Shown piece by piece: positions 1-7,942 of a DNA stretch of 64,000 bases. Origin of the DNA: Chitinophagaceae bacterium UBA1953 (GTDB lineage: Bacteria > Bacteroidota > Bacteroidia > Chitinophagales > Chitinophagaceae); the NCBI GenBank assembly GCA_002336115.1, contig DDEN01000022.1:62001-126000 (forward strand), given 5' to 3'. Below the pieces are notes generated by a model that did not search any database, had not been told where the DNA came from, and saw nothing but the letters and a program-made list of their open reading frames with translations. The stretch's first letter is position 1. Each line of letters begins with the position of its first letter. A program made the translations under genes and the position numbers.

Positions 1-2
1 AT

Positions 3-740
3 GTAGCTTATGCTTATGCAGATAGCTACGATAGTAGAACCCAAGGCTTGACAAAACTAAGTATGCTTCATTATGAAGAACTTGTAAGATTAAATGGTAA
101 GTCTGAATATGGGTATAACAATCTTGGTGTAGCATATAGTCGTCTAAATCTACCCAACAGGGCAATGAGAAACTATAAAAAGTCTCTAGATTTAGGAAAT
201 TCCCTTGCAGCTGCTAATATTGCAACAAAATATATTCAACAAGGCTTTTTTGAAGAAGCAAAAGAAATACTAAACAAGATAAAAAATAATGAGAACATCC
301 ATGAAAATGTTTGGACTTCTTTAAACGATATAGCCAAGAAAGAAAAGGACGAACAAGAAAAAGTTGAACTGTATCAAAATAATGCTCAACGTGAACAACT
401 TTTTATTAGAAAAATGGCAGAGCGGCTATTTGACAAGAACGAAATATTACTCAATTTTGATGGTATTTGGAAATGTTATAACGAAACAGTTGAACTGAAC
501 ACATTTCAAAACCTGATTATATTAAAAACCAACTATGACATAAATACATATGCCATAAACTTTGAAATACCTAAATCATTTTCTCTAATAGGAAGAGGAA
601 CAGCATATCCAATACAAGGTGGAACTTCACTGAGTTTAGAAGTTTTAGGAATAGTTAATTCAGATGTTACAACAATAAGTTTGCTGGCGTTTGATATTGA
701 GAATAATAAAAGTATTTTCTTTGACATCCATAAAACATAA
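3..740 (+). CDS. TPR-repeat protein, 5' end outside the window
   Basis: The reading frame is open to the left edge of the window (codons from base 3), so this is the C-terminal part of a longer gene. A TTG at 48 could be read as a start, but the residues before it continue a helical TPR-like pattern, so I treat it as internal. Visible residues include a canonical TPR stretch (YGYNNLGVAYSRL, then NRAMRNYKKSLDLG) and a second helical pair ending near NKIKNNENIHE. The last 100 or so residues are not TPR and look like a beta-rich domain of unknown role. The gene is visibly more AT-rich than the heme genes that follow, which could reflect a separate origin. Function unknown; TPRs usually mediate protein contacts. 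Confidence 0.7.
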   Translation, partial: VAYAYADSYDSRTQGLTKLSMLHYEELVRLNGKSEYGYNNLGVAYSRLNLPNRAMRNYKKSLDLGNSLAAANIATKYIQQGFFEEAKEILNKIKNNENIHENVWTSLNDIAKKEKDEQEKVELYQNNAQREQLFIRKMAERLFDKNEILLNFDGIWKCYNETVELNTFQNLIILKTNYDINTYAINFEIPKSFSLIGRGTAYPIQGGTSLSLEVLGIVNSDVTTISLLAFDIENNKSIFFDIHKT

Positions 741-939
741 AATTGTCAGGAGTTCATTCAAATATCATCTTCAATTTTATTGGCTCACGAAACGAAGGTT
801 TTATTGACATAAAAAAGTACATTTTATAAGTATGTTTAGCATGTATTTACAAAAGAAACACCATTTCAGAAAAGTAAATATTCTGTCAGCATTTTAAAAT
901 CAGCCTTTTCAAACTGTAAAACCCTGCACCTTTGCAGCC
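741..939. other. AT-rich intergenic region before hemN
   Basis: No ORF, RNA gene or clear terminator is visible. The end nearest hemN has a weak -7-like box CACCTTTG at 927-934, five bases before the hemN ATG. It lacks the TA of the TAnnTTTG consensus, and I see no convincing -33 TTTG. Confidence 0.4.
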
Positions 940-2313
940 ATGAACGGTTTTATTGATAAAAACTTGGTGGAAAAATACAATCTGCCCGTACCGAGGTACA
1001 CCAGCTATCCCACTGTACCTGTGTGGAAAGAAGGGATTGATGTTACCCGTTTTAAGGAGTTGCTTCAACAGCAGTTCCGTATTCATAACAGCAAGGAAGG
1101 TATCAGCCTGTATATTCACCTGCCCTTTTGCGAATCGCTTTGTACGTATTGTGGATGTAATAAAAAAATCACCACAAATCATGATGTGGAAGATGAGTAT
1201 CTGGCAATTATTGAAAAAGAGTTTGACATGTACCTGTCGCTGTTTCATGAAAAACCGGTGATCAGGGAAATGCACCTCGGTGGTGGTACACCTACGTTCT
1301 TTTCGCCTGCAAATCTCAAGCGTTTTATCAATTATATTTTTGATCGTTCAGTTGTCCACCCGCAGCATGAGTTTAGTGTGGAAGGCCATCCCAACAATAC
1401 AACCCGTGAACACCTGCAAACACTTTATGATCTTGGTTTCCACCGTGTAAGTTATGGCGTGCAGGATAATGATCCTGAAGTGCAACGCATCATCAACCGA
1501 ATTCAGCCATTGGAAAATGTAGGAAGAGCAACTGCTGAAGCAAGAGAAATTGGTTATGAATCGGTGAACTATGACCTTATTTATGGTTTACCCAAACAAA
1601 CACTGGAAACCATTACCAAAACATTTGAACAGGTACTGGAACTTCAACCCGACCGGATTGCATTTTACAGTTATGCGCATGTGCCATGGACAAGCCGTGG
1701 CCAGCGTTTGTTTGATGAGAACGATCTGCCCTCACCTGATGACAAGCTGAAGTTATACCTGAAAGGAAAAGAGTCGCTGACGGGTGCAGGCTATACCGAT
1801 ATTGGTATGGATCATTTTGCATTGCAGAATGATGAACTGTACAAAGCATGGAATAACGGAACGCTTCACCGGAATTTCATGGGTTACACAACGCAAAACA
1901 CAGCCATACTGCTGGGACTTGGTGTTTCAAGCATCAGCGATATTGGAATTGCATTTGCTCAAAACAAAAAATCAATTCACGAATATTACGAAGCCATCCA
2001 GAAAAATGAACTGCCGCTTTTCAGAGGTTATTTGCTGAATGATGAAGATGTTCATTTCCGCAAATATATTCTCGACATCAGTTGCAGGGGTAAAACAAGT
2101 TTCAGAGAAGAAGACAAAGAAACATTGAAAGAATACAGCTTTCCCGAATTGAAAAAATTAGAAGCAGATGAACTGGTTGAATGGAATGAACAGGAAGTGA
2201 ATGTTACTGCAAAGGGCCGCCATTTTATCCGCAATATCTGCAGTGCGTTTGATTTGTACATTCAGCGAAACAGGGAACAGAATAATAAACCGCAGTTTAG
2301 TAAAGCTATTTGA
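940..2313 (+). CDS. hemN: Oxygen-independent coproporphyrinogen III oxidase (radical SAM)
   Basis: HemN converts coproporphyrinogen III to protoporphyrinogen IX without oxygen, using S-adenosylmethionine and a [4Fe-4S] cluster in the cytoplasm. The cluster motif is visible as C64-x3-C68-x2-C71, followed by C73 as in true HemN proteins (the CxxxCxxCxC form that separates HemN from HemW). The N-terminal LVEKYNLPVPRYTSYPTVP stretch and the GGGTPTFF motif are also typical. Length (457 residues) is normal. The ATG at 940 follows a possible -7 box by five bases. It lies at the outer end of the heme cluster, facing hemJ and hemH, which run the other way. No oxygen-dependent hemF is present in the window. 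Confidence 0.95.
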   Translation: MNGFIDKNLVEKYNLPVPRYTSYPTVPVWKEGIDVTRFKELLQQQFRIHNSKEGISLYIHLPFCESLCTYCGCNKKITTNHDVEDEYLAIIEKEFDMYLSLFHEKPVIREMHLGGGTPTFFSPANLKRFINYIFDRSVVHPQHEFSVEGHPNNTTREHLQTLYDLGFHRVSYGVQDNDPEVQRIINRIQPLENVGRATAEAREIGYESVNYDLIYGLPKQTLETITKTFEQVLELQPDRIAFYSYAHVPWTSRGQRLFDENDLPSPDDKLKLYLKGKESLTGAGYTDIGMDHFALQNDELYKAWNNGTLHRNFMGYTTQNTAILLGLGVSSISDIGIAFAQNKKSIHEYYEAIQKNELPLFRGYLLNDEDVHFRKYILDISCRGKTSFREEDKETLKEYSFPELKKLEADELVEWNEQEVNVTAKGRHFIRNICSAFDLYIQRNREQNNKPQFSKAI

Positions 2314-2330
2314 GTTGAAAATGGAGAATG

Positions 2331-2373
2331 GAAAATGGAAAGTGAACAATACCTGTCACCACTTTCCATTTTC
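2331..2373. repeat. Inverted repeat between convergent hemN and cytochrome gene
   Basis: Arms 2331-2344 (GAAAATGGAAAGTG) and 2360-2373 are perfectly complementary over 14 bp with a 15-base loop. The wider sequence from 2314 repeats GAAAATGGA-like words. The stem lacks a T-run on either strand, so it resembles a dispersed intergenic repeat more than a classical terminator, although it may still stop transcription between the two convergent genes. Confidence 0.6.
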
Positions 2374-2385
2374 AACTTTCAATTA

Positions 2386-2760
2386 TTAATTCATCCCGTC
2401 TTTCACCCATTTCTTAAACACGGCAATTTCTTCGTCAGAAAGTTTGGGATTCTTGAATGGCATATAACCTCTGTCGCCTGGATTCATCTGAATGCGTTTT
2501 ACAATTTCATCCGCCCATTTCTGAGCATCCTGTAAATTATCAAGCGCTACTTTTTTACCTCCTGCAGAAGGAACATGGCAAGGACCACACTTTGTAGTAA
2601 TTAATGATTTTACAGAAGTTTCAAACTTTGTTACTTCAACAACAGGCGCTTTTACTTCTGTTACTGCATCTGTACCTGTTGAAGTCTGAGGAACTGATTT
2701 GCGAGCACAGGACACAATTATAATAGCAAGTACAACGGCAAATAAAAATACTTTCTTCAT
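2386..2760 (-). CDS. Small lipoprotein with a c-type heme-binding motif
   Basis: A 124-residue exported protein. A lipoprotein signal runs to a lipobox ending at C18 (IIIVSC). A single CxxCH heme-attachment motif is at residues 58-62 (CGPCH), with a plausible axial methionine at M100 (GYMPF). This is the layout of small bacterial cytochrome c domains of the kind annotated 'cytochrome c' or 'heme-binding domain'. It would carry one covalently bound heme at the periplasmic face of a membrane. Electron partners cannot be read from sequence. It lies between hemN and hemJ, so a heme protein sits within the heme synthesis cluster. Confidence 0.75.
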   Translation of the reverse strand: MKKVFLFAVVLAIIIVSCARKSVPQTSTGTDAVTEVKAPVVEVTKFETSVKSLITTKCGPCHVPSAGGKKVALDNLQDAQKWADEIVKRIQMNPGDRGYMPFKNPKLSDEEIAVFKKWVKDGMN

Positions 2761-2958
2761 TTGTATGGTTATTGTTTAGAAGCTAAAACTAATGAATATT
2801 GAATGAAATATCCATAAAAATTAGCTTGCTAATTTTTACCAAAAGCGAACATAATTTTTATGGATATACTATGTGGCAATTAAAGGAAACAACAAATCAT
2901 CACATGAAAACAAATAACCAGCCATCAAATTCTGCAATTAGGTACTGCTGTTATTCTG
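2761..2958. other. Intergenic region between hemJ and the cytochrome gene
   Basis: Both neighbours are on the minus strand. The region holds no ORF. Its main content is the 60-bp palindromic element at 2808-2867. I see no TAnnTTTG box close to the cytochrome start. Confidence 0.5.
2808..2867. repeat. 60-bp palindromic element with two competing stems
   Basis: The outer arms 2808-2822 (ATATCCATAAAAATT) and 2853-2867 are a perfect 15-bp inverted repeat. Inside, 2816-2825 (AAAAATTAGC) and 2828-2837 form a second perfect 10-bp stem with a 2-base loop. The two stems share the bases 2816-2822, so they cannot form at once. The element could be a miniature mobile element or an RNA switch; the sequence alone does not decide. 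Confidence 0.6.
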
Positions 2959-3507
2959 TTACTTTTTTGTACGGATGAGTTTATAGATTTTAATGGCACT
3001 CATAAGCAAAACAATGAAAAGCAGTAATCCTATCAAACCCCACAATGCACTGAGGTTTTGTTTTACCACAACGAGCATTACAATTGTTACCAGGAAAATA
3101 GTTGCCACTTCGTTCCAGATACGGATTTGCTGGGAAGTATATTTAAAAACACCGTTGATCTGTTGCTTAAATATTTTGTGCAGCGATAAATGATAGAGAT
3201 ATAAACCAATTACAAAAATTACTTTGATAAGCATCCATCTCCCTCCCTCTTCAAACAAAATATACGCATAACCGCTTGAAAACATTACCCATGTTCCGAA
3301 GATGAGTGTTAATATAGCCGAAGGCCAGGTGATGCCGTACCAAAGGCGTTTCATCATTAAATTGAATTGTTCACGCAAAGCAGACCTTACTGGTTCTGGT
3401 TTTTCACCTGCTTCAATATTATAAATAAATAATCGGGGAAAGTAGAACAAACCGGCAAACCAAGTTACTACAAAAATGATATGAATAGCTTTAAGATAGA
3501 GATACAT
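2959..3507 (-). CDS. hemJ: Protoporphyrinogen IX oxidase, HemJ family
   Basis: HemJ oxidises protoporphyrinogen IX to protoporphyrin IX in the inner membrane, the step before iron insertion. The 182-residue protein is very hydrophobic with about four membrane segments. It opens with MYLYLKAIHIIFVVTWFAGLF, in which the early histidine (H9) matches the conserved heme-ligand position of the family. A second conserved block is RWMLIKVIFVIGLYLYH with its lysine. Length and topology match the HemJ/UPF0093 family. The neighbouring hemH and hemN encode the flanking steps, which supports the call. No hemG or hemY is seen. Confidence 0.92.
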   Translation of the reverse strand: MYLYLKAIHIIFVVTWFAGLFYFPRLFIYNIEAGEKPEPVRSALREQFNLMMKRLWYGITWPSAILTLIFGTWVMFSSGYAYILFEEGGRWMLIKVIFVIGLYLYHLSLHKIFKQQINGVFKYTSQQIRIWNEVATIFLVTIVMLVVVKQNLSALWGLIGLLLFIVLLMSAIKIYKLIRTKK

Positions 3508-3514
3508 TAAATTT

Positions 3515-3550
3515 ATGGTTTATCGTTTGTAGTTTATTGTCTATGGTTAA
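3515..3550. repeat. Short GTTTAT-type degenerate repeat between hemH and hemJ
   Basis: The 84-bp gap between hemH and hemJ holds a run of degenerate words of about 9 bases (ATGGTTTAT, CGTTTGTAG, TTTATTGTC, TATGGTTAA). This resembles dispersed intergenic repeats common in Bacteroidota genomes. There is no coding potential. Confidence 0.35.
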
Positions 3551-3591
3551 ATAACAGCAGTACTCAATATTCCCCAATCACTATTGAACAT

Positions 3592-4602
3592 TCACTTTCT
3601 CACCCAACTTGCCAAAGCTTTCACCCATAAAGGATGAACATTTAAGCAGGGTATCATTGTAAAGGATTCGCCACCTGCATGCAAAAACGTTTCCTTTCCC
3701 TGTTCTGCAATTTCTTCCAGTGTTTCAAGACAATCACTCACAAATGCAGGACAAGCAACCAGTGTTTTTTTCTTTCCCTCGCCCGGCAATTCTTCAAAAC
3801 GTTTAACTGTATAAGGTTTCAGCCACTCATCACGGCCCAATCTTGATTGAAATGAAAAACTGTATTTATCTGCACCAATACCCAGTTTTTCTGCAACCAG
3901 TTTTGTTGTAACCAAACACTGGTGGCGATAACATTGTGCATGTGCAGGCGAATCAACTTCGCAGCAATTATTCGCCTTCAGACAATGATTCCCTGTTACA
4001 TCGCCTTTATGAATATGACGCTCAGGAACTCCATGATAACTGAAAAGAATATGATCATATTCCTGTTGCAGGTAAGGTTTTATACTTTCAGCTAATGCTT
4101 CAATATAATCTGTATTATTATAGTAAGGCTTAATGAAATTTAATTGAAACGTATATCCTACTTTCTTATGAACTTCTTTTGCATGTTCAACTGCTGTTTC
4201 ATACGATGACATGGCATAATGCGGGTAAAGCGGCACTGCCACAACCTCTTCCAGCTCCGGCTCTTTTTCCAGCAATTCATCAAAAGCAGTTTTCATGGAA
4301 GGGTTCCCATAACGCATGGCTATTGCAACCGGCTCATCAACCTGTTGCTGTAGAGCAGAACGTAGCTGACGTGTTAATTCAATCAAAGGCGATCCTTCTT
4401 TTGTCCAGATGGTTTTATATGCCTCTGCCGATTTAGGAGCCCTGAACGGCGATATTATTCCTCTTACCAAAAAGAACCTTGTAATAAAAGGCATATCAAT
4501 TACACGTTCATCCATTAAAAATTCATTTAAGTAACGGCGAACATCTTTTACGTCCGTAGAATCGGGTGAGCCAAGATTCATTAAAACAATACCACGCTTC
4601 AT
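3592..4602 (-). CDS. hemH: Ferrochelatase
   Basis: HemH inserts ferrous iron into protoporphyrin IX to make protoheme, the last step of the pathway. The protein (336 residues) starts MKRGIVLMNLGSPDS, has the family motif FSYHGVP with catalytic H190, and has the late conserved glutamate in HAGGESF. Between residues 207 and 229 it carries five cysteines and two histidines (C207, C213, C214, H221, C224, H227, C229), a cluster that could bind iron-sulfur or another metal. Transcription probably starts from a TACTTTTG box at 4633-4640, about 30 bases before the ATG, diverging from hemA. hemJ follows downstream on the same strand and may be co-transcribed. Confidence 0.95.
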   Translation of the reverse strand: MKRGIVLMNLGSPDSTDVKDVRRYLNEFLMDERVIDMPFITRFFLVRGIISPFRAPKSAEAYKTIWTKEGSPLIELTRQLRSALQQQVDEPVAIAMRYGNPSMKTAFDELLEKEPELEEVVAVPLYPHYAMSSYETAVEHAKEVHKKVGYTFQLNFIKPYYNNTDYIEALAESIKPYLQQEYDHILFSYHGVPERHIHKGDVTGNHCLKANNCCEVDSPAHAQCYRHQCLVTTKLVAEKLGIGADKYSFSFQSRLGRDEWLKPYTVKRFEELPGEGKKKTLVACPAFVSDCLETLEEIAEQGKETFLHAGGESFTMIPCLNVHPLWVKALASWVRK

Positions 4603-4632
4603 GTGTAATTAACGGCAGATTTTATTTGCCTG

Positions 4633-4640
4633 CAAAAGTA
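4633..4640 (-). promoter_or_regulatory. Predicted -7 promoter box of hemH
   Basis: On the minus strand the bases read TACTTTTG, a full match to the Bacteroidota -7 consensus TAnnTTTG, 30 bases before the hemH ATG. No clear -33 TTTG is seen at the expected distance. Confidence 0.5.
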
Positions 4641-4699
4641 ACCGTTAAGTAAAAGAAAAGTTCATTTTTAAACTATCCTGCCTAACCTTTTTGCAGTCA

Positions 4700-4722
4700 G
4701 TGAATATGAATCATATTTTCAC
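4700..4722. promoter_or_regulatory. Candidate operator dyad between hemH and hemA
   Basis: A near-palindrome, GTGAA-TATGA-A-TCATA-TT-TTCAC, lies between the two divergent heme promoters. The 11-bp core TATGAATCATA is a perfect dyad about one base, and the outer GTGAA/TTCAC arms pair if a two-base offset is allowed. It resembles a repressor site. It is not a good Fur-box match, and no regulator can be assigned. Confidence 0.35.
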
Positions 4723-4907
4723 AGTCATCATTTTTTTTCAGGCCTGAAATTATAACATCAGCTAAAACGCTTTACAGCAAAGCAATTCACAGGCTTATGT
4801 AAAAACGGAACAGTTTCGATATTTTTTTAACACCCTGTTACATGATTATTAACAGTCGTTATCAGAATTTTTATCAGCATTGAATATGACAGAGTAATGA
4901 CACACAA

Positions 4908-4940
4908 TTTGGGTACTTGCCCGTTATAAAAGTAAATTTG
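4908..4940 (+). promoter_or_regulatory. Predicted promoter of the hemA operon
   Basis: TTTG at 4908-4911 and TAAATTTG at 4933-4940 are separated by 21 bp. This is a full match to the Bacteroidota promoter (TTTG, 19-21 bp, TAnnTTTG). The hemA ATG follows 25 bases after the -7 box. Confidence 0.7.
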
Positions 4941-4965
4941 CCCGGTTAGTTTTTGAACGAGAAAA

Positions 4966-6201
4966 ATGCACAAAACAGGAACAAAAGACATATCAAATTT
5001 TTTTATTGCAGGCATCAATTATAAAAAAACCGATGCAACCATCAGAGGACAATTTGCATTAAACAATGAGCAGTATATTTCAGTTCTTGAACTTGCGCCA
5101 GCTTATTCAATTAACGAACTTTTTATTGTTTCAACCTGCAACCGTACCGAAGTGTATGGCTTTGCTGAAAACGCAGAACAGTTAGTTGAACTCATCTGCT
5201 CTCAAACAGAAGGATCGGCAGAAACTTTCCATAAACTTTCGTATGTAAAAAAAGGATTGGCAGCGGTTGAACATTTGTTTCATGTTGGCGGTGGACTTGA
5301 TTCGCAAATTCTTGGCGATTACGAAATTGTAGGCCAAATAAAACAAGCAGTAAAAGTTGCCAAGCAACATGAAATGATTCATGCTTTTACTGAACGCCTT
5401 ATTAACTGCATGCTGCAATCATCAAAAGCCATTAAGAACAACACCACGCTTAGCGATGGTACAGTTTCGGTTTCTTTTGCTGCAGTGCAATATATACGTA
5501 CACATGTAACAAATATCAAAAACAAAAAAATACTGTTACTTGGTACAGGAAAATTCGGACGCAATACCTGTAAAAATTTAGTGGATTATCTCGATACAAA
5601 AAACATTACTCTCATTAACCGTACTGAAGAAAAAGCAACTGCTCTTGCAGAAGAACTGCATCTTCAATCGGCACCTATTGAACAACTGGCAGAGCAAATT
5701 ACGGCATCAGATATTATTTTAGTTGCAACGAACTCTGTTGAACCAACTATACTTTATTCGCACCTGAAAAACCAGACAGATAAACTCATCTTTGATTTAT
5801 CCATACCACATAATGTTGAAAAAACGGTGGCAGATTTATCAGGTATCACATTGGTGAATGTGGATGAGTTGTCGAAAATGAAAGATGATACACTTGCAAA
5901 ACGTGAAACCGAAGTACCAAAAGCCAAAGAAATTATAGCTGAACATTGTGCTGAATTTCTGGAATGGCACCAGATGCGTAAACATGTTCCGGTATTAAAA
6001 GCTGTAAAAACCAAGCTAAAAGAAATCCATACTTCGCCATTATATATAACTTTGCAGCATCATCATAACTCCAGGATCAGTACCGACGAAAAGATCCAGC
6101 GTGTAATTAATGGTATGGCTACAAAAATGAAAGAACAGAACCAGAAAGGATGTTATTATATTGAAGCCATCAATGAATTTATCGCTACTGGTACGAACTA
6201 A
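4966..6201 (+). CDS. hemA: Glutamyl-tRNA reductase
   Basis: HemA reduces glutamyl-tRNA to glutamate-1-semialdehyde with NADPH, the first committed step of the C5 heme route. The catalytic cysteine C58 sits in the signature STCNRTEVYG. The NADP-binding region shows LLLGTGKFGRNTCKNL, and the helical dimerisation domain is C-terminal. Length (411 residues) is normal. The ATG at 4966 lies at a proper distance from a consensus promoter. It is the first gene of a plus-strand run, with hemC starting four bases after its stop. Confidence 0.95.
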   Translation: MHKTGTKDISNFFIAGINYKKTDATIRGQFALNNEQYISVLELAPAYSINELFIVSTCNRTEVYGFAENAEQLVELICSQTEGSAETFHKLSYVKKGLAAVEHLFHVGGGLDSQILGDYEIVGQIKQAVKVAKQHEMIHAFTERLINCMLQSSKAIKNNTTLSDGTVSVSFAAVQYIRTHVTNIKNKKILLLGTGKFGRNTCKNLVDYLDTKNITLINRTEEKATALAEELHLQSAPIEQLAEQITASDIILVATNSVEPTILYSHLKNQTDKLIFDLSIPHNVEKTVADLSGITLVNVDELSKMKDDTLAKRETEVPKAKEIIAEHCAEFLEWHQMRKHVPVLKAVKTKLKEIHTSPLYITLQHHHNSRISTDEKIQRVINGMATKMKEQNQKGCYYIEAINEFIATGTN

Positions 6202-6205
6202 AAAA

Positions 6206-7171
6206 ATGGCAAAAATAATCAGGATCGGAACAAGAGAAAGTCAGCTCGCTATATGGCAGGCGACGCAAGTAAAAGATTTGTTGCAGAAAAATGGCTACAA
6301 AGCTGAATTGGTGCATATAAAAAGTGAAGGCGATATTGATTTAAAAACGCCTTTGTATGAAATGGGCGTTCAGGGCATCTTTACAAGAAGCCTTGATGCA
6401 GCTTTACTGAACAACAAAATTGACATTGCTGTTCATTCAATGAAAGATGTGCCGACACAATTGCCCGAAGGAATAGTGCAGGCAGCCGTTCTTAAAAGAG
6501 GATCTGTAAAAGATCTTTTAGTTGTTAAAGATGAACTTGCAGTAATATTTAACAGGCTTGGATATGCCAAAAGTGAGTGGACAGCACTCATCAATGAAAA
6601 ATCATCACTTGTTGTAGCAACAAGCAGTATTCGTCGTAAAGCACAATGGCTCAACCGTTATCCTGCATCGATAATAGAAAATCTTCGTGGAAACATCAAT
6701 ACACGTTTACAAAAACTGAATGATGAAAACTGGGATGCTGCTCTCTTTGCAGTTGCAGGTTTGGAACGCCTTGACCTGATTCCTGAAAATTCAATTGAGC
6801 TCGACTGGATGTTACCTGCTCCGGCACAAGGAGCCATTATGGTTGTATGCCGTTCAGAAGATTCAGAAATACGGGAAGCCTGCATCAGTTTTAATGATGC
6901 GGATACTGCGTTCTGCACAAAAATTGAACGTGATTTTTTAAGAACATTACTTGGCGGATGTACAACCCCAATCAGCGGGTATGCAAACATGGAAGCGGAA
7001 GATGTTCATTTTAAAGGAAATATTTTATCGCCGGATGGACAACAGAAAGTTGAGTTTGAGATTAAGATGCCCGTTTGGGAAGCTTCCGGTCTTGGAAAAT
7101 TTGCAGCAGAACAGATTTTAGCAAAAGGAGGAAAAGAAATAGCAGAAAGTATTCCGGATGCAGAAGAATAG
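6206..7171 (+). CDS. hemC: Porphobilinogen deaminase (hydroxymethylbilane synthase)
   Basis: HemC joins four porphobilinogens into hydroxymethylbilane. I start it at the ATG at 6206 (MAKIIRIGTRESQLA), four bases after the hemA stop. The upstream in-frame ATG at 6161 lies inside hemA and would add 15 residues without family support. The dipyrromethane cofactor is carried by C252 in LLGGCTTP. The catalytic aspartate D73 is in DIAVHSMKDVPT. 321 residues, a normal length. Its last 14 bases overlap the start of hemD, implying coupled translation. Confidence 0.93.
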   Translation: MAKIIRIGTRESQLAIWQATQVKDLLQKNGYKAELVHIKSEGDIDLKTPLYEMGVQGIFTRSLDAALLNNKIDIAVHSMKDVPTQLPEGIVQAAVLKRGSVKDLLVVKDELAVIFNRLGYAKSEWTALINEKSSLVVATSSIRRKAQWLNRYPASIIENLRGNINTRLQKLNDENWDAALFAVAGLERLDLIPENSIELDWMLPAPAQGAIMVVCRSEDSEIREACISFNDADTAFCTKIERDFLRTLLGGCTTPISGYANMEAEDVHFKGNILSPDGQQKVEFEIKMPVWEASGLGKFAAEQILAKGGKEIAESIPDAEE

Positions 7172-7862
7172 GAAAAGCATATTATCAACAAGAGTATTAA
7201 ACCCGCCATTAATTACTGAAGCAAAAGAGGCAGGCGTTATTGTTGATGAAATTTCTTTTATTGAAACAGAAGCTGTACAGTCGGTAGAAGTACAGCAGGA
7301 AATTAAAGAAGCTTACCTGCAAACTGCAACTGTTGTTTTTACAAGTATGAATGCTGTTCATGCAGTTTCTGCCTGGCAGAATGGACAACAACCATATTGG
7401 GATATTTATTGCATAGGCAATGCCACTAAACAACTCATTATTGAAAATTTTGGTGAACATTCAGTTGCTGGCACAGCTAATTCAGCAGCCGAACTGGCTG
7501 AGCTTATAGTAAAAGAAAGCGATACTGATGAAGTGATTTTCTTCTGTGGCAATCAGCGCAGGGAGGAACTTCCTTCTATTTTAAAAAACAGCGGTATTGG
7601 TATAAATGAGATTGTGGTGTACGAAACAATTGTCATTCCAAATAAGGTTGAAAAAAATTATGATGGAATTTTATTTTTCAGCCCCAGTGCAGTTGATAGC
7701 TTTTTTCAAACAAATACAGTAAGTGCGCAAACAATTTTGTTTGCAATTGGTTTAACTACTGCTGCTGCAATAAAAAAATATACAACCAACCAAATTATCA
7801 TCAGCAGTGAGCCGGGAAAAGAAAACCTGTTCAGAACGATGATGGAACATTTTGGTGAATAG
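7158..7862 (+). CDS. hemD: Uroporphyrinogen-III synthase
   Basis: HemD closes hydroxymethylbilane to uroporphyrinogen III with inversion of ring D. This family is poorly conserved, so the call rests on two things. The protein has the typical two-lobed length (234 residues) with VVFTSMNAVHAV and the later FFSPSAVDSFF block characteristic of HemD. It also overlaps hemC by 14 bp and precedes hemE. No cofactor motif is expected. The start ATG lies inside the end of hemC. Confidence 0.88.
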   Translation: MQKNRKSILSTRVLNPPLITEAKEAGVIVDEISFIETEAVQSVEVQQEIKEAYLQTATVVFTSMNAVHAVSAWQNGQQPYWDIYCIGNATKQLIIENFGEHSVAGTANSAAELAELIVKESDTDEVIFFCGNQRREELPSILKNSGIGINEIVVYETIVIPNKVEKNYDGILFFSPSAVDSFFQTNTVSAQTILFAIGLTTAAAIKKYTTNQIIISSEPGKENLFRTMMEHFGE

Positions 7863-7938
7863 TGAATTGAGAAAGGTGAATATGTTGTAGTTGTAAAATT
7901 CACCATTGACAATTTACCATTAACCATTCACAATTCAC
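7862..7938. repeat. Nested inverted repeat between hemD and hemE
   Basis: The 80-bp gap is almost wholly a folded repeat. GTGAATTG at 7862-7869 pairs with 7931-7938, and GGTGAAT at 7875-7881 pairs with 7898-7904. The right half is built from degenerate words (CACCATTGAC, TTACCATTAACC, ATTCACAATTCAC) typical of dispersed intergenic repeats in this phylum. It could act as an mRNA processing or attenuation site inside the operon. Confidence 0.55.
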
Positions 7939-7942
7939 AAAC

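Larger units (their letters stand above)
4603..4965. other. Divergent control region between hemH and hemA
   Basis: These 363 bp hold no credible gene. They contain the hemH -7 box (4633-4640, minus), a dyad at 4700-4722, a weaker CTGTTA/TAACAG inverted pair (4835-4840 and 4850-4855) and the hemA promoter (4908-4940, plus). This is the place to look for control of heme synthesis. Confidence 0.6.

Noticed and set aside
886..1275. Antisense ORFs inside hemN and similar ones in other genes
   Set aside because: They mirror strongly conserved coding frames and have no family features.
4700..4722. Fur box
   Set aside because: The dyad fits the GATAATGATAATCATTATC pattern only in part and its arms are offset, so I list it only as an operator candidate.
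4835..4855. CTGTTA/TAACAG pair as the same site as the phased heptamers at 63121
   Set aside because: Only a single inverted pair is seen here; a six-base match in AT-rich DNA is expected by chance.
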